A stretch of DNA of 64,000 bases from Rhytidiadelphus loreus. Lineage: Eukaryota; Streptophyta; Bryopsida; Hypnales; Hylocomiaceae. The notes under the pieces are model-generated. The model did no database searches and was not told the origin of the DNA. It worked only from the letters and a program-made list of their open reading frames with translations. Location of the stretch: NCBI GenBank assembly GCA_947034895.1, contig OX344763.1, forward strand, positions 46,437,025 through 46,501,024. The letters run 5' to 3'. Position numbers and translations under genes: made by a program. The stretch's first letter is position 1. Each line of letters opens with the position of its first letter. Positions 1 to 12,051 of the stretch are shown one piece after another.

Positions 1-818
1 TGTCATTTATTTTCAAGATCGGACTTTCGGAGGCAAAACTAGACTTCAAGAAGAACATTTAAAAAATATAAACTACTGAAAATAGCAAATTGGCTAGGAT
101 TTATTTAACTTCAAAGTTTTGCAAACACCATATTTTGGTGCCTTGGGCATTTAGGGGTTAATAGTGAAGCCATCCATAGGTCGTTTTAGGTCCCAAACAT
201 CTATGTGGGGTTAAAAAGGTTGCTTGAAGAGCAACAATGAACTAACCGGCGGTTCCCCCCCCACTGATTGACACTTGTCTTCCTGGGCAAGACTCCAATC
301 CAGAACGAAGGGCTTCGGATAACTGGAGAAAAGCTGCCTTGGAAATTGCCAAGACTGTTTCTTTTGAAATCAGCTGAAATTATATCTTTTTAAGGCAGGA
401 AAAGATTCCCCGGTCTCCAGAAAGCGCTCGCCTCCAGAAAATTTTCTGACGTGGAAATCCACTTGCATCATCCTGTATTCTATTATGGAGGGAGGGAAGA
501 ACGGTCAGCGGGCTGACAGAAATATAGAAAAAGGGAAAATTTGGAGAGAGTCAGTTTGACTTTCAGTCCTGCAATTTTTTTAGCCAGAGTGGCACTCAAA
601 TTTTGTTTTGTTTTGGTCATTGAAACCAAATAAAAGGATGGAGTTATGCACTCTGGTTCCAAGAACGTACCTAGGTATTAGCCTTGGATTTGAACTGGCA
701 AGTGCCTAAAACTTGACAATTTCATGAAAGTGGTTTAGGGTTTATATCTACTTTCTATTTTCACACATTGGATGGTTGCCAGTCCTACCAATTTTTTCTC
801 CGGTTAGTTTGTTGATTG
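1..818. other. Intergenic, no gene seen
   Basis: This stretch is AT-rich, with no open frame longer than chance and no recognisable family motif on either strand. I see no RNA gene and no convincing repeat in it. Confidence 0.5.
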
Positions 819-1161
819 TTAGGGTGCGTCTCCATTGTCCCCTTGGACTTTTAGGATTGGAGGGGTCCGGGGGCTCCATTATGAAACATGGTCGGCCTGG
901 AGGTCCAGGCCCTAGTCCGTGCATTCAGGGCGCGTAGGGCTGGAGGGGCCAAATCCTCCCCTAGACCCCCTATTTCAAGACCCGAACTTTCTACTGCTCG
1001 TAAAGGGGATGAGAATCTGACTTTCTACTAGTGAATGAGATTTTTTTGAGCCCCTCTAGGTGCAATGGAGACCACCCTGAGGGTGCGTGGCCTTTGACCT
1101 AGAGGTCGAGGGGGAGATTTGGCTCCCGGAGGTCCAACTCCCCAATGGAGACCGGCCCTTA
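819..1161. mobile_element. Harbinger/Tourist-like MITE
   Basis: The sequence TTA at 819-821 is followed by GGGTGCGTCTCCATTG. The segment ends with CAATGGAGACCGGCCC followed by TTA at 1159-1161. The ends are inverted and imperfect, and the flanking TTA is repeated directly. A 3-bp TTA duplication with G-rich inverted ends is the usual signature of PIF/Harbinger MITEs. A second copy of the right-hand end (CAATGGAGACCACCCT, from about 1062) lies inside, so either one element is nested in another or an internal end is duplicated. The GC content is clearly higher than that of the flanks. There is no transposase, so the element is non-autonomous. Confidence 0.65.
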
Positions 1162-2942
1162 GCTAGTGCCTTTGGGAAATTGATCGATTGGGATGTGAAA
1201 ATGGAGGATCCAAAACCGGCTCTTGGATTAGAAATGTGTTGAATCTCAATGCTCGGGGAGACCCAAAAGAAAAGCACGGTTATAGGGCGCGCTTCCTCTT
1301 CTCACACACGCGGTGACAGGCTCGTCCTTCTCACAGCTAACCTTCGCTAAATGTAGCCACACTTGGGCACACTGCAGCTGAGTGAGCAGACCCGACAAAG
1401 CGGCCATGCACCAAAATCCAACAGGCGTCAGGAAAGACCGCGCCCATGGTGGGACCTAAAACAGAGGAGCCGAATCTGCCGATGCGATCGCGCAGTGAGT
1501 GAGGCGCAAGCGAGAATTTTTTTTCACAGAAAGTCGTGGGGAGTGTCGCCGTTTGAAGAAATTTTGCTGGGAGTGTCTCGAATATGAAAGGAGTACTAAG
1601 TACGCTGTTAAGTTAACATCTGGATTCTAGAATACGACGGAAATCTTGTGGAGTACTAGCTGCGGAACAAGTACTAGTGCAGGTCAAAACGTGAAGGAAC
1701 CCCGCAATTATTCGTGTACCCTTGGTGCAAGTTCCGTAGCACTGACGGACTCAGTTGTCGGCTTTCGCTGTGGCCATCTCGCTAGCTGGATTGGACCCTA
1801 CCACACTTGTCAGCCCCTTAAGAGAATTTTCACTTTGACAGAAAAGCTCTCCTCGTTGCGCCGAGATGTGTGTGTAGAATTTGTGTTAGGAGTCGGCACT
1901 GCACTGATAGAGCTTTCAGGGTTTGCAATTTGACGTCGGAGTCGTGGTGCTTATTGGAATTTGAATCATTCCCGGAACTTTTCCGGAAAAAGTTGTGGCT
2001 CTTACTTTGCGTGCTTCTGTATCTGTGGACTGTTCTTTTCCGGCATTTTCTTTTCGCAGAGTGTAGTATTGCTGCTAGATCTGCTTCAACTCTGGTTATG
2101 GAGTATTCAGCTACGACTTTTTCAATTCTTGAAAACTTCGATTCTTAGTCAAGGTACTCTCGTCTACTAATTAGGCCTACTATGAGGTTTTGAGGTTGCA
2201 ACAGAATGATATGCTTGTTATTGGCAGGGGATGCAAATTCCGCGAAGATTCCTAGCTGTCTGTCGGAAGGGAGAGCTGATCATCGTCATCAGCTGAGTGA
2301 CGCTTAATCCGGTTTGCGATTTATGGGAGCAGCTAATATATTAGGGCTCAAAACTACGGCGACACCTGGAGTTGCACAGTTTCATGCTTTTCGTTTCCGT
2401 TCTCGATCCGGCTTTCTTCGACTAGAGTTTGCTTCAGTTTTTGCGACGCATCTTGAGTTCGAAAATTATTTTTTAAAGGAAATTAGCGTGTGGTCCAAGA
2501 AACGCCTCCGACCAGAGTTCACTGATAGAGAAACGAGCTGCAATAACGGTAGTATGCTAACCGTGGCCGAGTGCTGGTGTGCTTTTCATGCGATTTGGAA
2601 AACTGTCCTGAAAAAAGGTTTGAGCGCGAAAGGTTGCGCCGGAGTAGCTGTGGCAGTGACACTGGCCACATTGGGTAACGGTATAACCTAATTAACGGCA
2701 GCACACACCTGATTCTTGTTTGCGGTATTCGTCACATCCTACACTAGATTTCCAATGCGCAAGGGGGGGGCCTGTGAAGTGGAATTACGCTACCGAGAAT
2801 GATGCTTGGGAGATTGGTTGGTGGGAACGTGAGGGTAGGTCCGGGAACGTTAAAGGAACAGCGCGTTCGCGGGGCTCGGGCTTGGCTCGCCTCGCAGCGC
2901 GCACTTCGCGAGGCTTCCTTCGGAGTTTCGAGCTTCTGGCGG
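1162..2942 (+). promoter_or_regulatory. Presumed promoter and 5' exon region of the UGT80 gene
   Basis: No coding region is convincing here, although several short frames are open. From about 2800 to 2942 the DNA becomes rich in CpG and ends in a good splice donor (GGCGG followed by GTGAGT, with GT at 2943-2944). I take this as the end of a non-coding first exon of the downstream glucosyltransferase gene. The transcription start is not resolved. A transcript end or cap-site map would settle it. Confidence 0.35.
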
Positions 2943-4095
2943 GTGAGTGAGTTGCGGTTCGACCACCGTCGTCGTTGCGCTTTTTGTTTATATAGTACGC
3001 CGCAATCGGACCCTTTTCTGAAACTGGAGCACTCTATTGTGATTCTCACGTGCAAGTTACCTCAGGTCTTTTTTTCTAGTCGTTTTGCGGTTTCTTTTGG
3101 CTTGAGTGTAGCTAAGGCTGAGGTTTCGTGTTGAAATTTTAAATTTTTTTCTCTTCGAGCTTCTGGCGTATAGCGTTGGAATCGTGGTTATGATGACTGA
3201 AAGGTTTTAGAAACGCCAGAGTCGAGAGGTGATGCCGCGATCTGAATGTTTTGTTTCATCCCTGTGAGAGAATTGTTGAAGACGGGCTCCCGAAGCATTT
3301 ACATTTCGAGATCTCTACGATTTCTGCTATTTTTTTTCTCTTTAGTCTGACCGTGTGTTCTGTTACTTTGCGAGATGCTGTCCAACATTCTTGAGGGATG
3401 TCAGACACTTCTGGTGCGGGAATTTTGCTTCTCTTCAGTCTGGTTGTTGTCTGTTTTGAGCAGAGGGAGGAATCATGTTTTTCTTCTCTGCAAAGTGTGA
3501 ATCCTGTCGTCCTTCAAAGTTGAATACACTTCATGGTTCGATTGGATTTAGCTCTCCATGATTATTTCAAGTTTTGAACTTCTACCCTTCCCTCTCTAAT
3601 TTCCTATCGTTAGTGTGACCGTGTATTACGTTATGACGCGAGTTGCTGGACATTCTTGAGGGATGTCATTCACTTTCAGTGCTGCGATTTTGCTTCTCCT
3701 CAGTCTGACTGTTGTCTGTTTTAGCAGGACGAAGGAATAGTGTTTTCTTTCTCTGTTATTTTTCAATTTTGCCTTCTTCCGAAGTTGGACATGGTGCATA
3801 GTTCGATTGGATTCAACTACCTGACTTCCATTTTACCAGCCAGTAACATTGGTTATTGTGAGGAAGAAGTCAGATAGATAATCATCTTCTGCTTGTTAGA
3901 GGATTTCATTGGAGTTTCATGCTTTCAAACGTTTGAAATATGTACCCAAGCTTTCCATAGTTTGTTTTTATGATTGTTTAGGTTTTATCACCTTAGATTT
4001 TCTAAACCTTTGGAAATTTTACACTTGGTAAGAGAAAGTGACGTGTGTTCAAACAAAACAGGCTGGGAATTAATATCTTACTGTTGTGGATGCAG
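2943..4095 (+). other. Probable 5' UTR intron of the UGT80 gene
   Basis: It runs from the GTGAGT donor at 2943 to the TGGATGCAG acceptor ending at 4095. The interval is T-rich, as plant introns are, and has no coding potential. It contains a diverged tandem duplication, listed separately. This is an inference from splice signals only. Confidence 0.4.
3342..3818 (+). repeat. Diverged tandem duplication inside the 5' UTR intron
   Basis: Two units of roughly 210 bp start near 3342 and 3610, an offset of about 268 bp. They share in the same order: a CTGACCGTGT-like start; ATTCTTGAGGGATGTCA; TTTTGCTTCTC followed by TCAGTCTG; GTTGTCTGTTTT; and GTTCGATTGGATT. Many substitutions and small indels separate them, so the duplication is old. 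Confidence 0.75.
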
Positions 4096-4137
4096 ATGAT
4101 CTTGTTGGAACTGAATTTGATACCGTCTACGATCTAG
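4096..4137 (+). promoter_or_regulatory. uORF 1 upstream of the UGT80 start
   Basis: This is an ATG-to-TAG frame of 13 codons plus stop, beginning directly after the predicted 5' UTR intron acceptor. If that acceptor is used, this is the first AUG of the final 5' UTR exon and could reduce translation of the main frame. It is an inference from position. Confidence 0.35.
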
Positions 4138-4143
4138 AACGTT

Positions 4144-4218
4144 ATGTGTGGAGGTTTGGCTCATGTTTCTTGCACCAGCTACGTGAGCAGTCTTAGTAGT
4201 AGCCATTTCAGTCATTAG
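4144..4218 (+). promoter_or_regulatory. uORF 2 upstream of the UGT80 start
   Basis: This is an ATG-to-TAG frame of 24 codons plus stop, ending 46 bases before the main ATG at 4265. Its peptide is rich in Ser and His and matches no family that I know. Confidence 0.35.
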
Positions 4219-4264
4219 TGATTCGTGTCCTACTGTGCATCATCTGCTTTCGTCTGGTACGAAT

Positions 4265-7200
4265 ATGCATGAAACATCACAATCTGAAACTTCACCCTCT
4301 AGGACTCTACAATTTCCCCAGTCTGATATGCCTTCTCCTACTCCAGTATTAGAGCAAAGGACCGAATCAACTTCATCTAGTAATCCTGTCTCTTCTACCT
4401 CAGAGCTCATGACGAGCACAAATGATTTTATGGCAAATCAACGTTCTCTTTCTCAATATGTACCTGCTGGAACGCCTGGTACACCGACCAGTGAGGACGA
4501 TTCTTTATCCGCCAGGACAGAATTCCCGCTTTTGACTACCTTTCCAGCCAACGTTCAAGCGTCTGTATTGCCTGATTTGGCTTCTAGCGCTGGCGATCAT
4601 GAAGGCATGAATGATACAAGCGTGAGCTCAGATGTTATATCTGCGATTTTATCAGAGGACAGTAGGAATGGATTCGAATCTTTTGAAAGCGTGGAGACTT
4701 TGGCTATGGGAATTTCGGAGGAAGAGAATGAGTCAACTGACAAGGATAGACCAGCTTTGCATACTTCTCAGTCAATACCTGTCTCGATACCGCCTTCTTC
4801 TTCTATCCCGGTTGTAGAGGATGATGCAGGAAAACCATTAGTAGTTCCTGCTTTGGATAGTTCTCAACACGGAAGCACTGAGGAGAGTGTCCACCTCATC
4901 CAGAAAATATATGCCGGTTCCGAAGTTTCAACTCAAGGTGAGACTATATTCGTTTTCCTTCTTGAAGTTGAAGCTGTTTACTCTAGTCTTTTTTAGATTC
5001 TAGAATTTTTTTTCGACTTGCAATGTAAATCTGCTTGGTTCAGTGTTTCTTTATTGATTTCAAGGTTCACTATTTTTAGATTTGGATAAAATTTTCCAAT
5101 TTTGGAATTTTCTTGGACTTCGTAAATTATCGTGAGTTTTGCATTTTGTTGCAGACGAATCACTTGGGAGATCATCGTCAATGCCTCCATTGGCAAGTTC
5201 TGGGGGTGATACTTCTGGACAGGGTTTGAGACGTTCCCACACCGATATGAGAAGAAAAGCGAAAAATGAAGATGATGATGCGAGTATTCGCTATGTTGGA
5301 GAGGCCAATTTGTCAACCCGCAGAAAGGTGTCTTCCTCTTCTACTCCCAACTTTTTGTTGCAGTTTTATTTTCAATCTGTAGTATATTATGTGTTGTATC
5401 CTTACTCTCGTATAACTTTTTCTTGTGGCAGAGAAAACTTTTGAAAAAGCTAGCTACAATAAAAAAAGATGGGGCAGTAGAGTTTGATTATACCGAGAGT
5501 TCACAAGCAGCGAAGTTCTTGTTTGGGTTTGGTTTCACACCTAGAAACAAAACCCAACCTACAGAAGGTGAAGATGACCAATCGGATAAGAAGAACGACG
5601 AGTTTTGCCTTGATCATAAGGCAATTCCTCCCTTGAAAATTGTTATGCTCATCGTTGGTACCCGTGGTGACGTACAACCATTCATAGCTATTGGGAAAAA
5701 ATTGCAGGTGATCTCAATATCCACTCTTGTGTACGTTTGTTCTGACCTGTTCATAAACAATTTACACTGTTCATGAAACCATTGTCAAGAATGCGGCTAT
5801 CTGGTTTGTGAGGTCGCTTGCCTAGCCGCGTTGTGTGAGGTTATTGAGCTGTGTGTACCTTCCATTAATTGATTTTTATAGGTTTTCTTACTCTAAGCAT
5901 AGAAAAATGACTTAAAACACACTTCTTGATGACGTTGTGACAGGAATACGGACACCGAGTAAGACTGGCATCACACAAGAACTTCGAAAACTTTGTGAAA
6001 AGGGAGGGCTTGGAATTCTATCCTCTAGGAGGCGATCCTGTGGTCCTTGCTGGATGTATATTCTCATCTCCAAACTATGAACATTGATGACTTAATCCTG
6101 CATTTTCTTTCTTGCTGGATGTAAGTATTTGAATTTGATCAAGCGCTTTTCTTTCGATTTCTTGACAGATATGGTCAAGAATAAGGGATTCTTGCCTTCA
6201 AACCCTTCGGAGATCCCAGTTCAACGCGAGCAAATCAAATCAATTGTCTATTCTCTACTAGCAGCTTGCACTGAGCCAGACTTAGATACTCATATCCCGT
6301 TTCAGGCACAGGCTATCATTGCCAACCCTCCAGCATATGGTATACATGTTACCGAACCGTCAGTCCAGATCCCTGTTTAGATTTCTTGGAGAAAGGTTTT
6401 CTTGTATAGACCAAGTAACATACTGATTTTGAAATGAATTCAAGTTTTGTATTCTTGTCGTTGAATGTTATGCTATATATGTAGAATTCGGAACCAATGG
6501 TTCCTGTTTTCCTTGTTGATATGATCGGTTTGTCTTCTAGACCTGTGTTGCGCGGATCTGCTAAGTTATGTTTGAGGGTCTTGTATCTTTATGCGCGTCT
6601 TTTATGACTCTGTACTTGGTGCGGAACATTGTGTGTTACTAGATGAAATCTGCACATTCATTAACTTGAGGTTGGCAAGACTTATGGCATTTTGAAGTCT
6701 AACGAGAAGAACTGGATCTTTTTTCCAGGACATGTGCATGTAGCAGAGTATCTCAAAATTCCGTTGCACATCTTTTTCACGATGCCTTGGACGTAAGTTT
6801 TAGGCTTGCCATGGTGTCATGCAACCCTCTTTGGGTTGGTTGCAGAAAGATTTTAGTATTAGTGCACTTTGGGCTGCTATACTTGGCCAATGAAAGAGAT
6901 ATAAAGCGATCGATTCTTACATGGTGGATCAATTCAATTTGCATTTGCGTTTCTCCATTGTTTGTTTCTCAAATTTTGTTTCTGTTGTGGATTTTAAAGG
7001 CCTACTTCTGCGTTTCCGCATCCCCTGGCTCGAGTGAAGCAGCCACAAGCATATCGAGTAAGTGCCCATGAATTGGTCGGACTACAGCAGGTTTCCTTGT
7101 CTGTCATCTTCGGTTATTACCTTTCATTGACGCAGCTCTATATCGCCTATCTTCACACCATGAGTTTGCTGTGTCTGAAACCTCATTTTTTTTCTTGATG

Positions 7201-9711
7201 TGTTGCAATTTTGTCATTTTCCTGTCAGATGTCCTATGGAGTGGTGGACACGCTGATTTGGTTGGGGATTCGTGGAATTGTCAACAGTTGGCGTAAGAAG
7301 AAGTTGAAGCTACGACCTATCACTTATTTGAGTGGTTCTCAAGGTTCTATCACTGAATTGCCAACAGGCTACATCTGGAGCCCTCACTTGGTTCCGAAGC
7401 CCAAAGGTTCATATCTTCCTACATTTATGAGCTTTCTGAGTTCACCGCGCTCTTCTAGCATGTCTATTGCTTTCCGTGTTGACACCTTATCATTTGTAGG
7501 ACAAGGATGATAACGGGCTGCTATATTTTGGTTTCTTCTAACCTGCTTTCTCTGTTCATAAATTTACAAGGTTCTGGTCTTATCAACCTTCCCTACATGA
7601 TTTTGTTTTACTTGCAGACTGGGGACCGTTGGTTGATGTGGTTGGCTTTTGCTTCTTAAACCTTGCGACGGATTTTAAACCTCCAGAACACCTCGTGAAG
7701 TGGCTTCAGGCCGGTCCACCCCCGATTTATATTGGTTTTGGAAGTCTGGTAAGTTTCTTTTATCGTTTGCCCTATTGGTTGGGATTGTATGCTGACTTGG
7801 AACATGCCGTGTTTGGCAATGACCCAGTTAATTTACGTATGTCTTGATGATATTTGAAATATGGCTGCCTTCATTTTGTGAGTAGAAGCTTTTTGATTCT
7901 ATGCAAGCTATTGGCTGCAACACACTGATCATCTAGTTGAAATGACCTTGGATTCAACGACTGCCTTTCTCATAGACATGTTGGAAAGTTTTGATCTCGA
8001 ATTCGTTGTGATGAACACATGACAACAAGTTTGATTGCCAAACAAGGAAGGATGGTTTGACATGACTGATGCGGGTGGAATGGAATCTGCTCATTGTTCC
8101 TCTGTAGCCTGTAGAAGATCCAGAAGGTATGACAAATATTATTATTGAAGCACTGAACAAGACTGGGCAGCGCGGAATAATTGGCAAGGGCTGGGGTGGC
8201 ATAGGAAATTGTAAGCTTTTGACCATATTATGTGTTTGCTGTTCTGCAGTCTATGAATATCTTTTCTTGAATTTCTGATCTCAGTTTTAAATGTTTTTCA
8301 TTTTCTTTCCATCCCAAGGACTGGCTTAACATTGTCGTTTGAAGTGATGATATCTGATATTTACTTCGTTTCTGCTTGTCTAGAAATTATATCTCGTAAT
8401 TTTACAATGTCGTGACGCATCCTTGGGATTTTGTACTATTGACAGTGGAGGAGGTACCTGAGAATGTTTACCTTGTGTCGGACTGCCCACATGATTGGCT
8501 GTTTCCTCGGTGTGCTGCAGTGGTACGTTAAACTCTTTTTCCACTTTTTATGACTCACCCTTTTTTCGCTGAGTTCATTCTTTTAGTTCTGCAGATCATA
8601 AAATCTCTTAAAGAGTTCAGTTCAATGTTTTTTGCAAGGCCTTTGGATCGTTATATTTAGCAGTATCATGATTGACACCCTGTTCGAACGTCTCCAGATC
8701 CATCATGGTGGTGCAGGAACCACTTCTGCAGGTCTCAAGGCTGCGGTACTTCTTCTCTCCTACCTCGTGTCAATGTTCTTTTAGCCTATATCTCGTTAAG
8801 TCACTTGTTGAGTTGCTATTTTTTTGTATTCTCCGTGATAAACGACTCGGAGAAACATAGCACTGTTCACACTAATTGTCTGGTATACTCAAACGTAACA
8901 TATAGGTGCAGTTGAATCTTTACATCTTCAATTTAATCTAGACCACAGTATGGCGAGATACGCAATCAGGCTCTGCCCTCGGCCTTTCCTGGGTCAGCGA
9001 CGAGTGTCTTTACCTGAATATCAGTTCTCCACTGCAGTTGCTGGTTACTTTCTCTATTGCCAGAGTTCCGTCAATTCCATTTGATAATTGATTGAAGGAT
9101 GCTTTCTTTGTTGTGTCCGCAGTGTCCAACAACAATCATTCCCTTTTTTGGAGATCAACCCTTTTGGGGTGATCGCGTGCATGAGAAGGGTGTAGGACCA
9201 GCACCTATTCCAGTAAACCACTTCAGTCTGGACAAGCTTGTCAGTGCTATTGAGTTTATGCTGAACCCTGCGGTATGTTTCTGATTTTCTTGTATATATG
9301 CCTAAAGAATGAGAATTGTGAACATTTTTGTTGAACAGGCATTCATAGATTTGTACCATTGTCCATTTAGAGTGATTTAAATTAGCATATTTGCAGCTAT
9401 GTTTTCTAGTGTCAAGCATGACTATGAAAGGGTTTGTAGCCAGCTTCTGCACGTAAACCTCCAGACACGTATTTTTAAACTACAGAGTGCTTTGCCAGGT
9501 CAAAGAAAAAGCAGTGGAGCTAGCAAAAGCCATGGAATCCGAGGATGGTATACAAGGCGCTGTCAATGCTTTCCACAAGCATATTTTCGTACATATCCCC
9601 AAGATTGTGTGCCATTCTGATCCAGCTCAGCGCCGCAATCAGAATGTCTCCAAGTTAGGATGTTCATGCTTCCCTTTTTTGCGGGTACCTGTGGTTAAAG
9701 AAACCCTCTAG
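4265..9711 (+). CDS. UGT80: Sterol 3-beta-glucosyltransferase (UGT80 family), 14 exons
   Basis: The enzyme moves glucose from UDP-glucose to the 3-OH of membrane sterols, making steryl glucosides. Exons by splice signals and phase are 4265-4937, 5155-5327, 5432-5707, 5944-6055, 6169-6339, 6729-6792, 7000-7057, 7229-7406, 7618-7748, 8108-8210, 8446-8522, 8698-8745, 9123-9272 and 9499-9711. They total 2427 nt, an exact multiple of three (808 aa). The first ~300 residues are Ser/Thr/acid-rich and poorly conserved. The GT28-type N-domain begins with GTRGDVQPF near residue 358. The C-domain carries HHGGAGTT near 674-681 and then PFFGDQPFWGDRV, the UDP-sugar-binding signature of this family. The ATG at 4265 is the first in frame after a stop at 4184. 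The last acceptor (CCAG before GTCAAAGAA) is chosen because it restores frame and homology. The long N-terminus makes it longer than usual plant UGT80 proteins. Confidence 0.93.
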
Positions 9712-12051
9712 TTCTTCGCGAGCACCAGGTCCGTTTTTTCTCTCAGGTTCGCCTCTCCACGTCACATCTCGGGTCATCACCTGTATACTAGATTAATGCC
9801 CTTTCTGCCACTGTATAGCTTGGGTATGGTTTCACCGATTTATTCATGGATCCCCCATGACGGGCATGTTAGGTAGGCACATGTAATTTAGCTTCTAAGA
9901 GATTCAGAATCTTTTTAGAGTGGATCTATGAATTATCAAAGTTGATCTCGTCCCTGTTTTGGATATTTAGAGTATGCTGGTGGAAGCAACGCAGTGCCCC
10001 CAACGAGTGACCTATTTGGATGCTTATCACCCTGAATGTTTGTCTACTCATATGTAGCGTTTCACAGAAATGGATTTAGGGAGTGGAAATGTTGCTGCTG
10101 AGCTTCAGAGAAAAAGGGCTTCCGAGAGCGATTGGCCACTGACTTCCACCTGTTTCTGTAAGCCAGCCGGTGTTGGATTTTTACTCTGTTTCCAAAAAAA
10201 ATTCTTTGTAGCAACTATTCCTGTATCGTAGAGTTAGTTATCCTATAAGACTGGCGTTTTGCCCCTCTTTCTGTCTCCGCTTTGAGCGCATGCCAATTCT
10301 TTTTGCAGACTGTATGTTGTATACAAATGATGCTGTGTCCCCTAATAATGGTACTTCAATTCTTGTTCAACTTTGTGCTTTGGGGCCTAACAACTCATGG
10401 TTGCTTGCAATCTATTAACATAGGAGTTTGTAGTTACACTCCAATTTGGGATTTCGGCCCCACCCAAGCTAAATCTGAGGGTCAAGAGTTTGTAGCACCT
10501 AGAGCGTGGCTCAAAATCATTTGACCTCTTGGTGTTTGCTATTGATTGATTGTTTGTAGTTTAAAATCGAACCCTTGGAAAAGAACTACAACTCCGTTGT
10601 GGTTTCTTATTTTCAAAAGTAGGGGTCAAAATAGAGGTGATGCTATTCCTTAGAGGATAACTCTGGTAACACACAAATTTTGCTTAAGTCGATTGATCAA
10701 TTCTATCTGCCTGTTCGCCACAGTGTCTCGTACACTATCCGATATAAACTGATTCTGATCCGAGCACAGTGCAGCTCATACACCTAATTCGCTCTGGAAG
10801 GGACTCGTAAAATTTACACAGCAGTGTTGGACGAATTTGATATGTAGCATTGTAGCTAGTCTTTAACTCATCATCCTCTCTGCCGGAAGATCAAGTGCAG
10901 CGATTGAAGTTTTTGGATTGGATATTTACAGTACAAGTTCAAGCTAGAGGGTTGTGATCTTGTACTGTACAGCGTAGTCCAGTACATATCTCAACCTCTA
11001 ATGGTGCTTCAAAGGCTCATTAGTGACTACAGTACTTACAATTATTACTCTAGAGTACACGAGTAGCATCTTGACCTCTGCAATGTATTGGACTATACAG
11101 TACAGGGAAACCTTGGATGTCCATGGAGTTGAGGAAGCACTGTACAGTACAGTACATGTGCTCCCCCATTTGCAGCCCCTGAGGGTGCCCTTCAAAAGCG
11201 CAGGATGAGCATGATACCTGTCACAAGTCGCACACGAAAGTATATATATGTACACCTCGAAGGTACATGTATTGAAACTCAAGGCAAATACTGTCTAGTA
11301 CAGATTGATGCTCATCAACCTTGGGTGAGTCTCGCATCAAAAGGAACACAGGTGAAGGTAAACTTTTGTTTACTGACATTTTGATGCTCATCAACCTTGG
11401 ATGAGTCTCGCATCTAAAGGAACTGCTAAACATGAGGACTACTCGGTAGAAATCCTCACAATCAAAGCTTCTGGTGTGGATGCATTAGAGCCTACATTAG
11501 TGTAAGTTTGTGGGTTCCCATTGAAGGGGCGTTTATGCTCACTCTATTGAGTGAGTGAGTCCGGCTGTCTTTTCAGAAACAAGCCTCCTCAATTTGCTGC
11601 GGTTTGTGACTTGCAGATCTTGGAGACCTTTACAAGTCACAAGTGAGCCTGTGGAATTGGGCTTACAACCTAGCAGGATGTGCAAATATGTGAGAGTTGG
11701 CGAAGGAGGTGAGTAACAAGAGGTGGGAGTATGTAGGTGAACGGAGCAGCTCCCCCGGATCGTTAGTGAAAGCAGCAGTCAAGTCATTGCAAGAGAGACT
11801 TTGACCAATGGCTTGAGACTGACAGTGAGTGTTAATGAGCCTAGGCAAGGTCCGCATGTAGTTTCTACTCCATATATAGTCACTCCCGTACCTGAACTGA
11901 ACGTACAGCAGACAGAGGATTTGCAGTAGTTGCGTGTAGGTCAGTGCACCGTGCTCCATGTTTCCGACTTGATTCCAAGCATCCGCTATAGTCGTTAGGA
12001 ATCTCCCAGTGGCCATCATGCTCTTCGAGCTTGATAATAACGCTGCCCACA
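9712..12051. other. Intergenic between two convergent genes
   Basis: This holds the 3' ends of the UGT80 gene (+) and the LRR receptor kinase gene (-). No coding region is supportable. It contains a cluster of TACAGTAC-type palindromes (about 10925-11160) and a 44-bp direct duplication (11303-11423), both described under findings. Confidence 0.5.
11303..11423 (+). repeat. Short direct duplication, two ~44-bp copies
   Basis: The copies at about 11303-11348 and 11380-11423 share TTGATGCTCATCAACCTTGG, then TGAGTCTCGCATC and AAAGGAAC, with only a few mismatches. About 30 bp separate them. Confidence 0.8.
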
